Under the pieces are notes generated by a model. It was not told the DNA's origin. It worked only from the letters and a program-made list of their open reading frames with translations, and did no database searches. From Clostridia bacterium (GTDB taxonomy: Bacteria > Bacillota > Clostridia > Peptostreptococcales > Anaerovoracaceae): a stretch of 64,000 bases of DNA. The stretch covers positions 62,001 through 126,000 of the forward strand of contig CABJAP010000007.1 of NCBI GenBank assembly GCA_902363595.1, read 5' to 3'. The position numbers were made by a program, and so were the translations under genes. Of this stretch, positions 53,006 through 60,632 are shown in pieces (the stretch's first letter is position 1; every line of letters begins with the position of its first letter).

Positions 53006-54283
53006 CTATATTTTTACCATTACATCAACAACAAAGAGTCCGCCCTCCGCATAGCAGACGATTTCGCCTCCCAACCGGGCAGCCAGTTCTTTCATAGTGG
53101 GAAGCCCAAAGCCATGTCCTGCTTCCTGCTTGGTCGACTTGGGCAAAGTCCCCTCCCGAGTGACCAATCGTTTATCGCAATGATTTTTGATCCGAATCAG
53201 CAGCAGGTTGTTATGTTTTTTCCGCATTTGCAGACTGACAAAACGTTCTCTGACAGGCAGCTTTTGGCTGGCCTCCCATGCGTTTTCCAGAGCATTGGAA
53301 AGGATCAAACATAGTTCCACTCGATGGGTGATGATGATCGGCACGGAAACATCGATTTCAATGGCTGTTTCCAACTTCTCGAAACGAGCGGCGAACTGGG
53401 TGAGCACTCCATTGAGATAGGGGTCCTCGCAATATTTGCTGCCTGCCAGTTCATCGCTATAATCCGACGCTTCCTGTAAATAGGACTTTGCCTCCTCGCT
53501 CCTTCCCTCTGCCAGCATTCCTGTCAAAGCGGCAAAATGGGCTTTCATATCGTGCTTCATTTGACGAATCATCCGCTGGTTTTCCAATTGCGCCTCGTAG
53601 GTTTCCATCTGAATCCGCAGTTCCCTTTGCTGCTGCTTCGTCCGAAAAAGCAGCAGCTGTCTGTAAAGCGCGAAAAAGATAACCAGATAGGTCATCGGCA
53701 TCAAAAGCAATACTAAAAACATCGCTGGAAGGTCGTGAGGCCGATCGGTAACCACCGTCGGCCAGTTGGACATCACCGCCAGCAGCATGTAGTACAATGC
53801 TGTCATCAGCGCGAAGATCCACCACCCTTTTTCCACATGGCTCTGCACTTCCAGGTAAGGCTTTCGCAAATATCGATATACAAAAAACTCAAGCAGCGGA
53901 AAAGCTACGATACGGCTCACCAGCATGATCACGCATTGGCCGTGCAGATAAAAATCCAGCAGATTGGTCACTGCTATGATCCAAAGGGCAATGGTATCTG
54001 CAATACAAAAAGTAAAGAAAAAACGTCCGCCCCGGTCCTTGGACATATAGAAGAAAAAGACCAGGCTGGGCAGCGTGCAAGTAAGGATGAACAGTTTTCC
54101 CATAACCCCCGGACCGAATCTTGCCAAGCCCCAGACGTTGCCCAGGATTAACAGACCCATGCAGATACCGGTGGCAATCATCGTGGTTTTCAGAGAGTAA
54201 CGTGAACGATAGATCAGGATAAAAAGAATCAAAATATGAAATAAGGACCATAGAATCGATAATTGGCGTAATAATTCTTCCAC
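53006..54283 (-). CDS. GHKL-type (AgrC-like) sensor histidine kinase
   Basis: 425 residues from GTG 54283 (GGGAG eight bases upstream). Six or so transmembrane helices fill the first 215 residues, followed by a dimerisation helix with the likely phospho-His in IRQMKHDMKAHFAALTGML and a GHKL ATPase (LILSNALENAWEAS; AGHGFGLPTMKELAARLGG). This is the AgrC/quorum-sensing kinase layout. The LytTR response regulator lies 18 bp upstream and is co-transcribed. No AgrB- or AgrD-like gene is visible, so the signal is unknown. Confidence 0.9.
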   Translation of the reverse strand: MEELLRQLSILWSLFHILILFILIYRSRYSLKTTMIATGICMGLLILGNVWGLARFGPGVMGKLFILTCTLPSLVFFFYMSKDRGGRFFFTFCIADTIALWIIAVTNLLDFYLHGQCVIMLVSRIVAFPLLEFFVYRYLRKPYLEVQSHVEKGWWIFALMTALYYMLLAVMSNWPTVVTDRPHDLPAMFLVLLLMPMTYLVIFFALYRQLLLFRTKQQQRELRIQMETYEAQLENQRMIRQMKHDMKAHFAALTGMLAEGRSEEAKSYLQEASDYSDELAGSKYCEDPYLNGVLTQFAARFEKLETAIEIDVSVPIIITHRVELCLILSNALENAWEASQKLPVRERFVSLQMRKKHNNLLLIRIKNHCDKRLVTREGTLPKSTKQEAGHGFGLPTMKELAARLGGEIVCYAEGGLFVVDVMVKI

Positions 54284-54301
54284 GAGCGTGTCTCCCTTTG
54301 T

Positions 54302-55003
54302 TCAATCAAATTCCTCGAAGAGCGCTCTTCGATACCGCTCTTTCGCCTGCTGGTAATAAGGTCTGGAGATAGGGATTTCTTCTCCCCCGCACAAAAAAAT
54401 GTTTTGCTGCATATCGTCCACATTGTACATATTGACGATAAAACTCTGATGACATCGGAAAAATATTCCTGGATCCAGCGCCTCGGCGATTTCATTGAGT
54501 TTTCCGCCGCTGCTGTATTCACTCCCGTCTTTGCATTTATATAAAAGATTATGCCCCCGGCTGGCGATATAGAGGAGTTTTTGGTAAGGGATCGCGTAGG
54601 GCTTCCCATACCGCTCAAAGATTACGGCTCTTCCCTTATTTTTTTTGATCTGATGTTCAGCTCTTTGCAAAAGCCTGTCCATATCCTGTTGTTCCACTGG
54701 TTTGATCAGGTACTGAAACACATATAGATCATATGCCTGGCGATAAAAATCATCGCTGGTGGAAACAAAACAGATCAAAGCCTCTTCGTCCATACTGCGG
54801 ATGGTTCCGGCCAAGTGAATGCCGTTTTCATCATCCTCCAGAAAAATATCCAGCAGATAAAGATCAAAGCGAAGGGAAAGTTCTTCCATATCGAGTATCA
54901 GTTTTTCTCCGCTGGTATAGAGTTTGCAGCTATGATCCACGCCGATCATCTGCACCAGCCGCCGAGTATCTTTTTCGTTGTCTTCACAAATTGCAATACG
55001 CAT
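54302..55003 (-). CDS. LytTR-family response regulator (AgrA-like)
   Basis: 233 residues. The receiver domain (MRIAICEDNEKDTRRLVQMI; phospho-Asp in DLYLLDIFLEDDENG; FQYLIKPVEQQ with the conserved Lys) is joined to a LytTR DNA-binding domain (YIASRGHNLLYKCKDG; FFRCHQSFIVNMYNVD). AAGGGATAAGGC precedes the ATG. It partners the GHKL kinase encoded just downstream. Confidence 0.92.
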   Translation of the reverse strand: MRIAICEDNEKDTRRLVQMIGVDHSCKLYTSGEKLILDMEELSLRFDLYLLDIFLEDDENGIHLAGTIRSMDEEALICFVSTSDDFYRQAYDLYVFQYLIKPVEQQDMDRLLQRAEHQIKKNKGRAVIFERYGKPYAIPYQKLLYIASRGHNLLYKCKDGSEYSSGGKLNEIAEALDPGIFFRCHQSFIVNMYNVDDMQQNIFLCGGEEIPISRPYYQQAKERYRRALFEEFD

Positions 55004-55562
55004 GCCTTATCCCTCGTCTTCCGGCCCCGAGGGCCTTTTTTAATCAATCTGTCAGCACGTATGCCACCTGCAGATAGCATATCGCGCGGCGAACGTTCTT
55101 TGAAATCTTGAAACAATGAAAATAATACCCTTATATTATATAGAGAACTGCGTAAAAATGTAACGTCAATCTTGTCGATTTTTCTGCAAAATTTGACCAA
55201 TTTCTTTCGTTACCGGGTCATATGGGGCATCAGGCCTCAGTGGTGATCGCATATTGGCAGTTTTCTGGCGGCATGAAGAGAGGGTTGCCGGCGGTATGGG
55301 AGGAGAGTCGTAAATAGCAGGCTGCTGGAAGGGAAAAGCTGTTTGCGGAAAAAAGCAAAAAAATTATGCGAAATTTACGCATTTTTCAACGATTGCGCCC
55401 CCTTAAATTGACCATAGCGCAGGAAAACCTTCTTTTTGGCAAGACGGGGCCCCGCAAACCCACAACTTTGCGTAAAGATTGCCAAATTTCGCAGAAATTT
55501 TCCGATCTTCGGCTCCAGGCAGGCCCGCCCAGTTGGGATGGAAGGTCCCCGGAGACAAAGAT
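55004..55562. other. 559 bp intergenic region
   Basis: Contains the leader and promoter region of the two-component operon (a small GGCCCCGAGGGCC dyad at 55023-55035 lies 20 bp before the response regulator start) and repeat copy B (55368-55486). No gene with a binding site is seen. Confidence 0.5.
55368..55486. repeat. Dispersed intergenic palindromic repeat, copy B
   Basis: Begins GCGAAATTTACGCATTTTTC then AACGATTGCGCCCCCTTAAA, and ends GGCCCCGCAAACCCACAACT-TTGCGTAAAG. Same orientation as copy A. The TTTACGCA/TGCGTAAA ends are inverted repeats, with extra GCGAAATT/AATTTCGC dyad symmetry outside. Confidence 0.72.
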
Positions 55563-56324
55563 TTACGGTCTTACTTTTACATTCTTCTTGATCATATAAG
55601 GTCTCAGCCCATCGATACCAGATGCCAGGGATATCAAGCGAAAGATTTCGCTTTTCTTGGTGCCATCCCACCAGCTTCCTGCCAGAATATCCACTTGCGT
55701 GCCCCTGAATCCTTGCGGAAACATGGGCGTACTGGATCCGAGCATAACGATGCGGCTGTCCGGCGCGCACCAGCGGAGCAGCTGATCGATGGTTCCATTG
55801 ATAGTTGTGGTGCCGCTTAGAAAAACAACTTGGCACTGGGGCAGCAATTCTGCTTGTCTTTCTGCAGGGTAGATACCATCCTGTCCTTCTCTTCCCTTAT
55901 CGAACATGTACATCTGGCAGTTGTAGGGCTTTAGCATCATGACGGCCGGTTGGATCATACCGATCATGCCCACCTTTTCGCCTCCCGTCAAATGCAGTCC
56001 GAATGGTTTTCCCTCCTGGCTGCAGTCGGGCAAATCCTGCTGGGTAGAAGCCGCATTGAGAACTGCATTGCCAATGGCTCTTTGAATATTATCCCTTCCT
56101 TCGGCCGCCCAGTCAGCGATTTGCGCCGCCGAAACGCCGATCATTTCTCTGGCGTAGGGGAAAACGGAGCATCCGCCGGGCAAATCTTCCCGGAGGACAT
56201 AGGACACGCCCACACTGTCATCGTCCAGCTGGACAGCGATCAGGGAAATTCCTACCACCAGATCTTTTATGGTTCTGTTTTGGGTATATGGCTTTGCAGC
56301 TTGTAAAAGTTTATCGATCAACAA
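55563..56324 (-). CDS. DUF364 (putative heavy-metal chelation) domain protein
   Basis: 253 residues from TTG 56324, with AAAGGAGGACCCTGAA immediately before it. The N-terminal DUF4213-type part (DLVVGISLIAVQLDDDSVGV) and the Rossmann-like DUF364 region (KVGMIGMIQPAVMMLKPYNC; VVFLSGTTTINGTIDQLLRW; SRIVMLGSSTPMFPQGF) match uncharacterised proteins often found near metal or siderophore genes. Function unproven; no partner genes lie nearby. Confidence 0.82.
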   Translation of the reverse strand: MLIDKLLQAAKPYTQNRTIKDLVVGISLIAVQLDDDSVGVSYVLREDLPGGCSVFPYAREMIGVSAAQIADWAAEGRDNIQRAIGNAVLNAASTQQDLPDCSQEGKPFGLHLTGGEKVGMIGMIQPAVMMLKPYNCQMYMFDKGREGQDGIYPAERQAELLPQCQVVFLSGTTTINGTIDQLLRWCAPDSRIVMLGSSTPMFPQGFRGTQVDILAGSWWDGTKKSEIFRLISLASGIDGLRPYMIKKNVKVRP

Positions 56325-56388
56325 TTCAGGGTCCTCCTTTTATTGGGATTGTCTGCAGTCCAATTTGGAAGCAGAGGCGACGATGCTG

Positions 56389-56536
56389 TTATTCCTCTGT
56401 ACTTGCTGCAGGGTCATTGCTGCTGTTTGCTGCTGTCGGGTCTGTAGGTGCGGTTTTAGCTTGTGTTTCTCCTGCTGCAGCTTGCTCTGGGTCTTGCCAG
56501 TGCCCCCAGTTCTTCTTCCAATGCATTCATAGACAT
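56389..56536 (-). other. Possible small acidic protein gene, split by a G5 tract frameshift
   Basis: On the minus strand ATG 56536 opens MSMNALEEELG; after a run of five G (plus C5 at 56503-56507) the protein-like sequence continues in the +1 frame as HWQDPEQAAAGETQAKTAPT then DPTAANSSNDPAASTEE and a stop at 56389. Deleting one G would fuse both into one 48-residue acidic protein. In the second frame alone a 45-codon reading starts at ATG 56526. The ribosome binding site is weak (AAGGA, 12 bases). It lies 65 bp before the DUF364 gene. It could be a real small gene, a remnant, or chance. Confidence 0.35.
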
Positions 56537-56782
56537 TATACGCTGTAATCCTTGCTGTTGCAAGCACTGAAAGGTTTTTGGCTTGATATTCCACTGGGAG
56601 TTTGGGACTTTTCAGATTAGTTTTTTCTTTCTTCAAGCAGATGAGTGGGACTGCCTGATGAAGCAAATCGCTTTTCATGCGGCCGCCCTATTTGCGGGAG
56701 GTCACTCGGCAGCACAAGCTTTTTTCAAATGTTGGGTGTATAGATTTTCGGATTGCGGAAAAGATTTAGTAAAATTTGCGTG

Positions 56783-56829
56783 AAAAAGGAGCTGATCGCA
56801 TTCATCACGAATTCGAATGCAGCAGCTCC
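56783..56829 (-). terminator. Terminator of the FAD oxidoreductase gene
   Basis: GGAGCTG (56788-56794) pairs with CAGCTCC (56823-56829), and GCATTC with GAATGC inside. On the minus strand it is followed by five T residues. It lies 13 bp after the stop. Confidence 0.88.
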
Positions 56830-56841
56830 TCTCAGCATTTC

Positions 56842-58131
56842 TTAAATCAACTTTTCACTATAAATGTCCTCAAGGCCGTATCGTTTCACCCGTTCCCGGA
56901 TCTCTTCCCGATCAATGGAATACAGTCCTTTTTCTTTCATTCGCTTAAAGTATTCCGCTCCGGCAAAGGTATAGCGTGTCATCAAACCTTCCTCGCTTTC
57001 CAGGTTCTTATTGGCGAAGGCAATCAAATCGCCGATGGCCAGGCCGATAGGCAGTTCTAAAAGCTTCATGCCTTTCAGATACCGCACCGCGTTATGCCCG
57101 GCCAGGCTGCCAGTGGAGATGGCTTCTGTGTGGCCTACAAAAAGTCCGGATTTTTCGCCGCCGCAGAAAATATTTTCAATTCCGGCTGCCTTCATCGAAT
57201 TTTCCCGTTCCGCCACGGACAGATAGCGAATGGAGTTGCCTTTTCCCCCGGCGTAAGGGTCCACATATCTGGCATTTTCAAAGCCCGGAACACGGCGCAA
57301 ACTTTCCAGCGGGAAGAAGGGCGTCATGATTTTGGCATAGCCCGTGTCCAAAAGAACAATGTTCTCCGCATATTCAGTCAGGGCATACTGCTGACAAACC
57401 TTCAAATCCAATTTTTCCGGCACGATTTCTTCCTTTGGCACAGGAATGACTGCTACGCCGTATTCATCCAACTGCTGACGAATTTCATCGGAAAGGGAAC
57501 CTTTTTCCAACTTGCCCGATCCGCTGAAAGCGCCGAAAGCTCCGTCTTTTCGGCGGCCCATAATATCACTCTTGCCTGCTTTTTGCGTTATGCTGACTCG
57601 CGGGCCGAAGGCCGGGCACCTGAGGATGCACATGCAGCAGCCATTGCCGTATGTAAGGCAGTTTCCCATAGGCCCGGTAGAGCCGGTGGTTTCCACAAAC
57701 ACATCTCCCTCGATAATCTCGCCGCCAGCCAAAATAATGCGATCCACGATCACTGGATCCTCCTGGCGTTTTTCCACGTCAATGGCTCTGCTCATGAGCC
57801 GGATGTCCACGCCCATATCCTTCAGCAGCCGCCTTACCTGCGGCTCCACTTTGACCACATCGTAGAGGCTGGCATGCTTATGCCCCGGAAAATCCACGTT
57901 GACATGGCGCGCGCAGCGGTCTGTGATTTCAAAGAGCTCATGAGCGCCCAAGGCGATGTTTTCCTCTGCAGCCGTAAATCTGCCGTTGTTGCGCATGATT
58001 CCGCCCACGTTGCCAAGGCCCAAAAGCATGTCGGTCTTTTCAAGAAGGGTTACTTCAGCTCCGGCTTTTCTGGCTGATACCGCAGCCGCGCAGCCGGACC
58101 ATCCGCCCCCGATCACTACTACTTTATACAA
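56842..58131 (-). CDS. FAD-dependent oxidoreductase
   Basis: 429 residues from TTG 58131 (MYKVVVIGGGWSG...). The N-terminal FAD-binding motif VVVIGGGWSGCAAAVSARKA with a downstream Glu (LLEKTDML), NVGGIMRNNGR, and a late FAD segment (GIENIFCGGEKSGLFVGHTE) mark the GidA/thioredoxin-reductase-like flavoprotein fold. A Cys cluster, GNGCCMCILRCPAFGP, may bind an Fe-S cluster or act in redox. The TTG is chosen because GGGGG lies eight bases before it; that site is locked in a hairpin. Reaction unknown. Confidence 0.85.
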   Translation of the reverse strand: MYKVVVIGGGWSGCAAAVSARKAGAEVTLLEKTDMLLGLGNVGGIMRNNGRFTAAEENIALGAHELFEITDRCARHVNVDFPGHKHASLYDVVKVEPQVRRLLKDMGVDIRLMSRAIDVEKRQEDPVIVDRIILAGGEIIEGDVFVETTGSTGPMGNCLTYGNGCCMCILRCPAFGPRVSITQKAGKSDIMGRRKDGAFGAFSGSGKLEKGSLSDEIRQQLDEYGVAVIPVPKEEIVPEKLDLKVCQQYALTEYAENIVLLDTGYAKIMTPFFPLESLRRVPGFENARYVDPYAGGKGNSIRYLSVAERENSMKAAGIENIFCGGEKSGLFVGHTEAISTGSLAGHNAVRYLKGMKLLELPIGLAIGDLIAFANKNLESEEGLMTRYTFAGAEYFKRMKEKGLYSIDREEIRERVKRYGLEDIYSEKLI

Positions 58132-58139
58132 ATTAAATA

Positions 58140-58173
58140 CCCCCAATCGATTTAGTATATGCAGGATTGGGGG
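58140..58173 (-). promoter_or_regulatory. Hairpin sequestering the ribosome binding site of the FAD oxidoreductase
   Basis: On the minus strand CCCCCAATC (plus 58165-58173) pairs perfectly with GATTGGGGG (58140-58148) across a 16-base loop. The GGGGG arm is the only Shine-Dalgarno-like sequence before the TTG start at 58131. A folded leader would block translation, so control by RNA unwinding is possible. Confidence 0.6.
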
Positions 58174-58196
58174 TTTTGGTTATTGCAGGCTTCCGT

Positions 58197-58481
58197 TTAT
58201 ATTTCAGTCTTTTCTCCGGTATATTTCTTTCTCAATCGGTAAAAGCCGATTCCGCAATGGATAAAAATCGCCAGTTCCGCCGCTTTCGCATCGGCAGCCC
58301 GCTTTCTAAAATAGCTGAAGTCGTTCAGCTCCTGTATATATTCCCAACCATAATCAGCGTACATCTGCAAGTAACATTCTTTGTCAGCGCCCTCCTGGGG
58401 ATTGAAATCCAGCCGGTACGCCACATCCTCCGGTTCACATGGCTCAAAGTAGTAGAAGCCCGGCGAAACAGCTTTAACCAA
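58197..58481 (-). pseudogene. DUF2812 protein remnant
   Basis: 94 codons; the first 60 (VKAVSPGFYYFEPCEPEDVA, YRLDFNPQEG, then LQMYADYGWEYIQELNDFSY and FRKR) match the core of DUF2812 proteins. Intact members start earlier with a (G/S)W(R/K)L helix and continue into membrane helices; here the 5' part stops at TAA just upstream of an in-frame SQGYRLVK, and the 3' part is replaced by an unrelated 30-residue end. The only start is TTG 58481 with a weak AAGG site. Probably a decayed gene or a trimmed short variant. Confidence 0.6.
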
Positions 58482-58521
58482 TCGATAACCTTGGCTATGC
58501 TTTTTTCTTAAATTTTACACC

Positions 58522-60279
58522 CTATTTTCCGGAAGGCCGGGCTTGGAGATATGGGAGCACGCTTTCCATGATTTCCTTAACGATGGGGGCAGCTGCCTCG
58601 CTTCCATGAATCTTGCCCTTGGGATTATCCACTACCACCAAAATGGCTACTTCAGGATCATCGATCGGCGCCAGTCCCACAAAGGACGCGTAATAAGTCT
58701 TTGAAGCAAGTCCCTTGGACTCGTTCTGCGCGGTTCCCGTCTTACCGCCCATTTTATAACCCTTCACTTTGGCTGCGGTGCCGCCGCTTTCTTCCACGAC
58801 ATATTCCATGGCTTCTTTCACTTCTTCGGCCGTTTCCTTGGAAATCGCCTGCCGCACAACCTCAGTGCCGTAAGATTTTACCGTATTGCCGTCCGCATCG
58901 GTGAGTTTACTTACCATATGCGGGCGCACTAGAACGCCATCGTTGCCAATAGCACTGACTGCTGTCAACAGCTGAACAGGCGTAACCGAAATTCCTTGAC
59001 CATAAGACATCGTGGCAAAGTCCACCGAGGTCAGTTTATCCTTGTTTTGAATCTGTGCCTGAGCTTCTCCCGGAAAATCAACCCCTGTTTTCTCAGTGAT
59101 TCCGAACAAATCCAAATACTTATAAAAAGTGTCAACTCCCAGCCGTTTTCCAAGCTGAATGAATACTGGGTTGCAGGAATTTCCCACCGCCTGTTTTAAG
59201 GTCTCATCACCGTGGGGATTGTCGTACCTCCAGCAGCGGAGAATCGTACCGCTGACATTATAGGTCCCTGAACAATGAAAATGCTGTTTTAAGCTGCTGG
59301 TCTTTTCTTCCAAAGCCGCTGATAAGGTCAGCAGCTTAAAGGTCGACCCCGGTTCGTAGGTATCGCTGAACAAGGGATTTCTCCACATTTTGTTCAAGTA
59401 CTCCGCTTTGTCCTTGGGAGACATCTTTTCCACGTTTTTTGCTTCCGTATCCGAAAGCGGTATCCTGGCATTATTGGGATCATAGGTTTCTGTTGTAGCA
59501 GATGCAAGAATTTCACCAGTCTTTGGGTTCATCATCAGGCAGGTAACTTTATCAGCCTTTGTATTCTTTTTTCCAGTTTTGATTGCTTTTTCCGCATGGC
59601 TTTGCACCACCGCATCCAGCGTTGTCACCACATTCAGACCGTCCTCAGCTTGATAGGTGTCGTTCGTTCCATAGGAAAGCGTCCGGCCCGCCGGATCCGT
59701 TTTTTCCACCTGCCGCCCGGCGATACCGTTAAGCTCGTTATTATATTGCAGCTCCAGGCCCGCAAGTCCGTCGCCGTCGCTGGAAACATTGCCGATGACT
59801 TGGGCTGCCAGCGTTTTCATCGGGTAGTATCTGGTCTTCCCTTTTGTAATCTCGATACCGTTCAGTTTGGAGTCTTTGACTTTTTCTTTTGTTTTTTCGT
59901 CCAAATCTTTGGCGATCTTCACTAGCACAGATTCCTGACGCAGCTTTTTCTTAACATCCGCCTTGTCCAAATCCAGGAGCTCAGCCAGTTCTTTTGCCGT
60001 AGATTCCAGTTCTTTTTTTGGTATGTTGGCCGGCCTGGCCCAGACGACATAGGTTGTGGCACTGACAGCCATGATATCTCCGTTGCGGTCGGAAATGCTC
60101 CCCCGATTGGCGCTGACCACTTTATTTCTCGTCTGTTGATTTTCAGCCATTGCCGTATAGGTTTCTCCCTTAACGATTTGTATGTAACCTGCCCGCAGGC
60201 ACAACGCCAGCATCACTGCAGCCAGAATACCAAATATGTAAATGCTTCTTTTTTTACTTATATTTGTAGCCTTTGTCAT
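58522..60279 (-). CDS. Class B penicillin-binding protein (SpoVD/PBP2-like transpeptidase)
   Basis: 585 residues. The N-terminal membrane anchor (IYIFGILAAVMLALCLRAGY) is followed by a dimerisation domain (RGSISDRNGDIMAVSATTY) and a transpeptidase domain with active-site SxxK in EPGSTFKLLT, SxN in AVGNSCNPVFI and KTG in MGGKTGTAQNES. No PASTA domain, unlike some SpoVD proteins. It cross-links peptidoglycan; FtsI-, SpoVD- or elongation-type roles cannot be told apart here because no dcw genes are adjacent. GGGATAGGAGAAG precedes the ATG. The leader has a terminator-like hairpin. Confidence 0.9.
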   Translation of the reverse strand: MTKATNISKKRSIYIFGILAAVMLALCLRAGYIQIVKGETYTAMAENQQTRNKVVSANRGSISDRNGDIMAVSATTYVVWARPANIPKKELESTAKELAELLDLDKADVKKKLRQESVLVKIAKDLDEKTKEKVKDSKLNGIEITKGKTRYYPMKTLAAQVIGNVSSDGDGLAGLELQYNNELNGIAGRQVEKTDPAGRTLSYGTNDTYQAEDGLNVVTTLDAVVQSHAEKAIKTGKKNTKADKVTCLMMNPKTGEILASATTETYDPNNARIPLSDTEAKNVEKMSPKDKAEYLNKMWRNPLFSDTYEPGSTFKLLTLSAALEEKTSSLKQHFHCSGTYNVSGTILRCWRYDNPHGDETLKQAVGNSCNPVFIQLGKRLGVDTFYKYLDLFGITEKTGVDFPGEAQAQIQNKDKLTSVDFATMSYGQGISVTPVQLLTAVSAIGNDGVLVRPHMVSKLTDADGNTVKSYGTEVVRQAISKETAEEVKEAMEYVVEESGGTAAKVKGYKMGGKTGTAQNESKGLASKTYYASFVGLAPIDDPEVAILVVVDNPKGKIHGSEAAAPIVKEIMESVLPYLQARPSGK

Positions 60280-60312
60280 CTTCTCCTATCCCTTCTTATG
60301 CCGCTTCTCCAT

Positions 60313-60354
60313 AAAAAACGTGTGCATAACGGAATCAAGGATTCCTATACACAC
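60313..60354 (-). promoter_or_regulatory. Terminator-like hairpin in the leader of the PBP gene
   Basis: On the minus strand GTGTG...GGAATC-CTT-GATTCC...CACACG is followed by six T residues ending 34 bases before the PBP start. A further AAAAAACGT / ACGTTTTTT pairing (60313-60321 with 60375-60383) lies outside it. Because eutH upstream has its own terminator, this hairpin is more likely an attenuator of the PBP gene. Confidence 0.6.
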
Positions 60355-60551
60355 ATGTCGCTGACTCGCAAGGTACGTTTTTTGATATTTCCTGCATAAT
60401 AAACAATAACACAAAAATGTGATCATATAAAGAGTTCTGTCCGGTGAATCATCGATGGAAATCTTAATATTTTATGAATAGGTCAGACTTCGGCGCTTTC
60501 CTCCGCTTCGCTGTCCGTTTTGCCTTCCAAGCTTTGCTGGGGCAAAAGGAA

Positions 60552-60596
60552 AAGCATCGGGTGTTTGCAGTGGGTTGCTGCTTGCACGCGATGCTT
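60552..60596 (-). terminator. Terminator of eutH
   Basis: AAGCATCG (60552-60559) pairs with CGATGCTT (60589-60596), with GTG/CAC and GCA/TGC pairs inside. On the minus strand it is followed by TTTCCTTTTGC. It lies 36 bp after the eutH stop. Confidence 0.75.
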
Positions 60597-60632
60597 ATTC
60601 GATTCTTTATTCAGCTGCAGCCTTTTGAGCGT

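Larger units (their letters stand above)
56325..56841. other. 517 bp region between the DUF364 and FAD oxidoreductase genes
   Basis: Besides the possible acidic mini-gene (56389-56536), the bases 56650-56690 hold a hairpin-forming sequence (GATGAAGCAAATCGCTTTTC then ATGCGGCCGCCCT) closely similar to the mrp-operon terminator region at 51882-51914. The FAD gene's terminator is at 56783-56829. The rest shows nothing recognisable. Confidence 0.45.

Noticed and set aside
53006..55003. Complete agr quorum-sensing locus
   Set aside because: Kinase and LytTR regulator are present, but no AgrB-like protease or AgrD-like peptide reading frame was found on either side.
57094..58077. 327-codon plus-strand open frame antisense to the FAD oxidoreductase
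   Set aside because: Shadow frame; the minus strand carries clear FAD-binding motifs.
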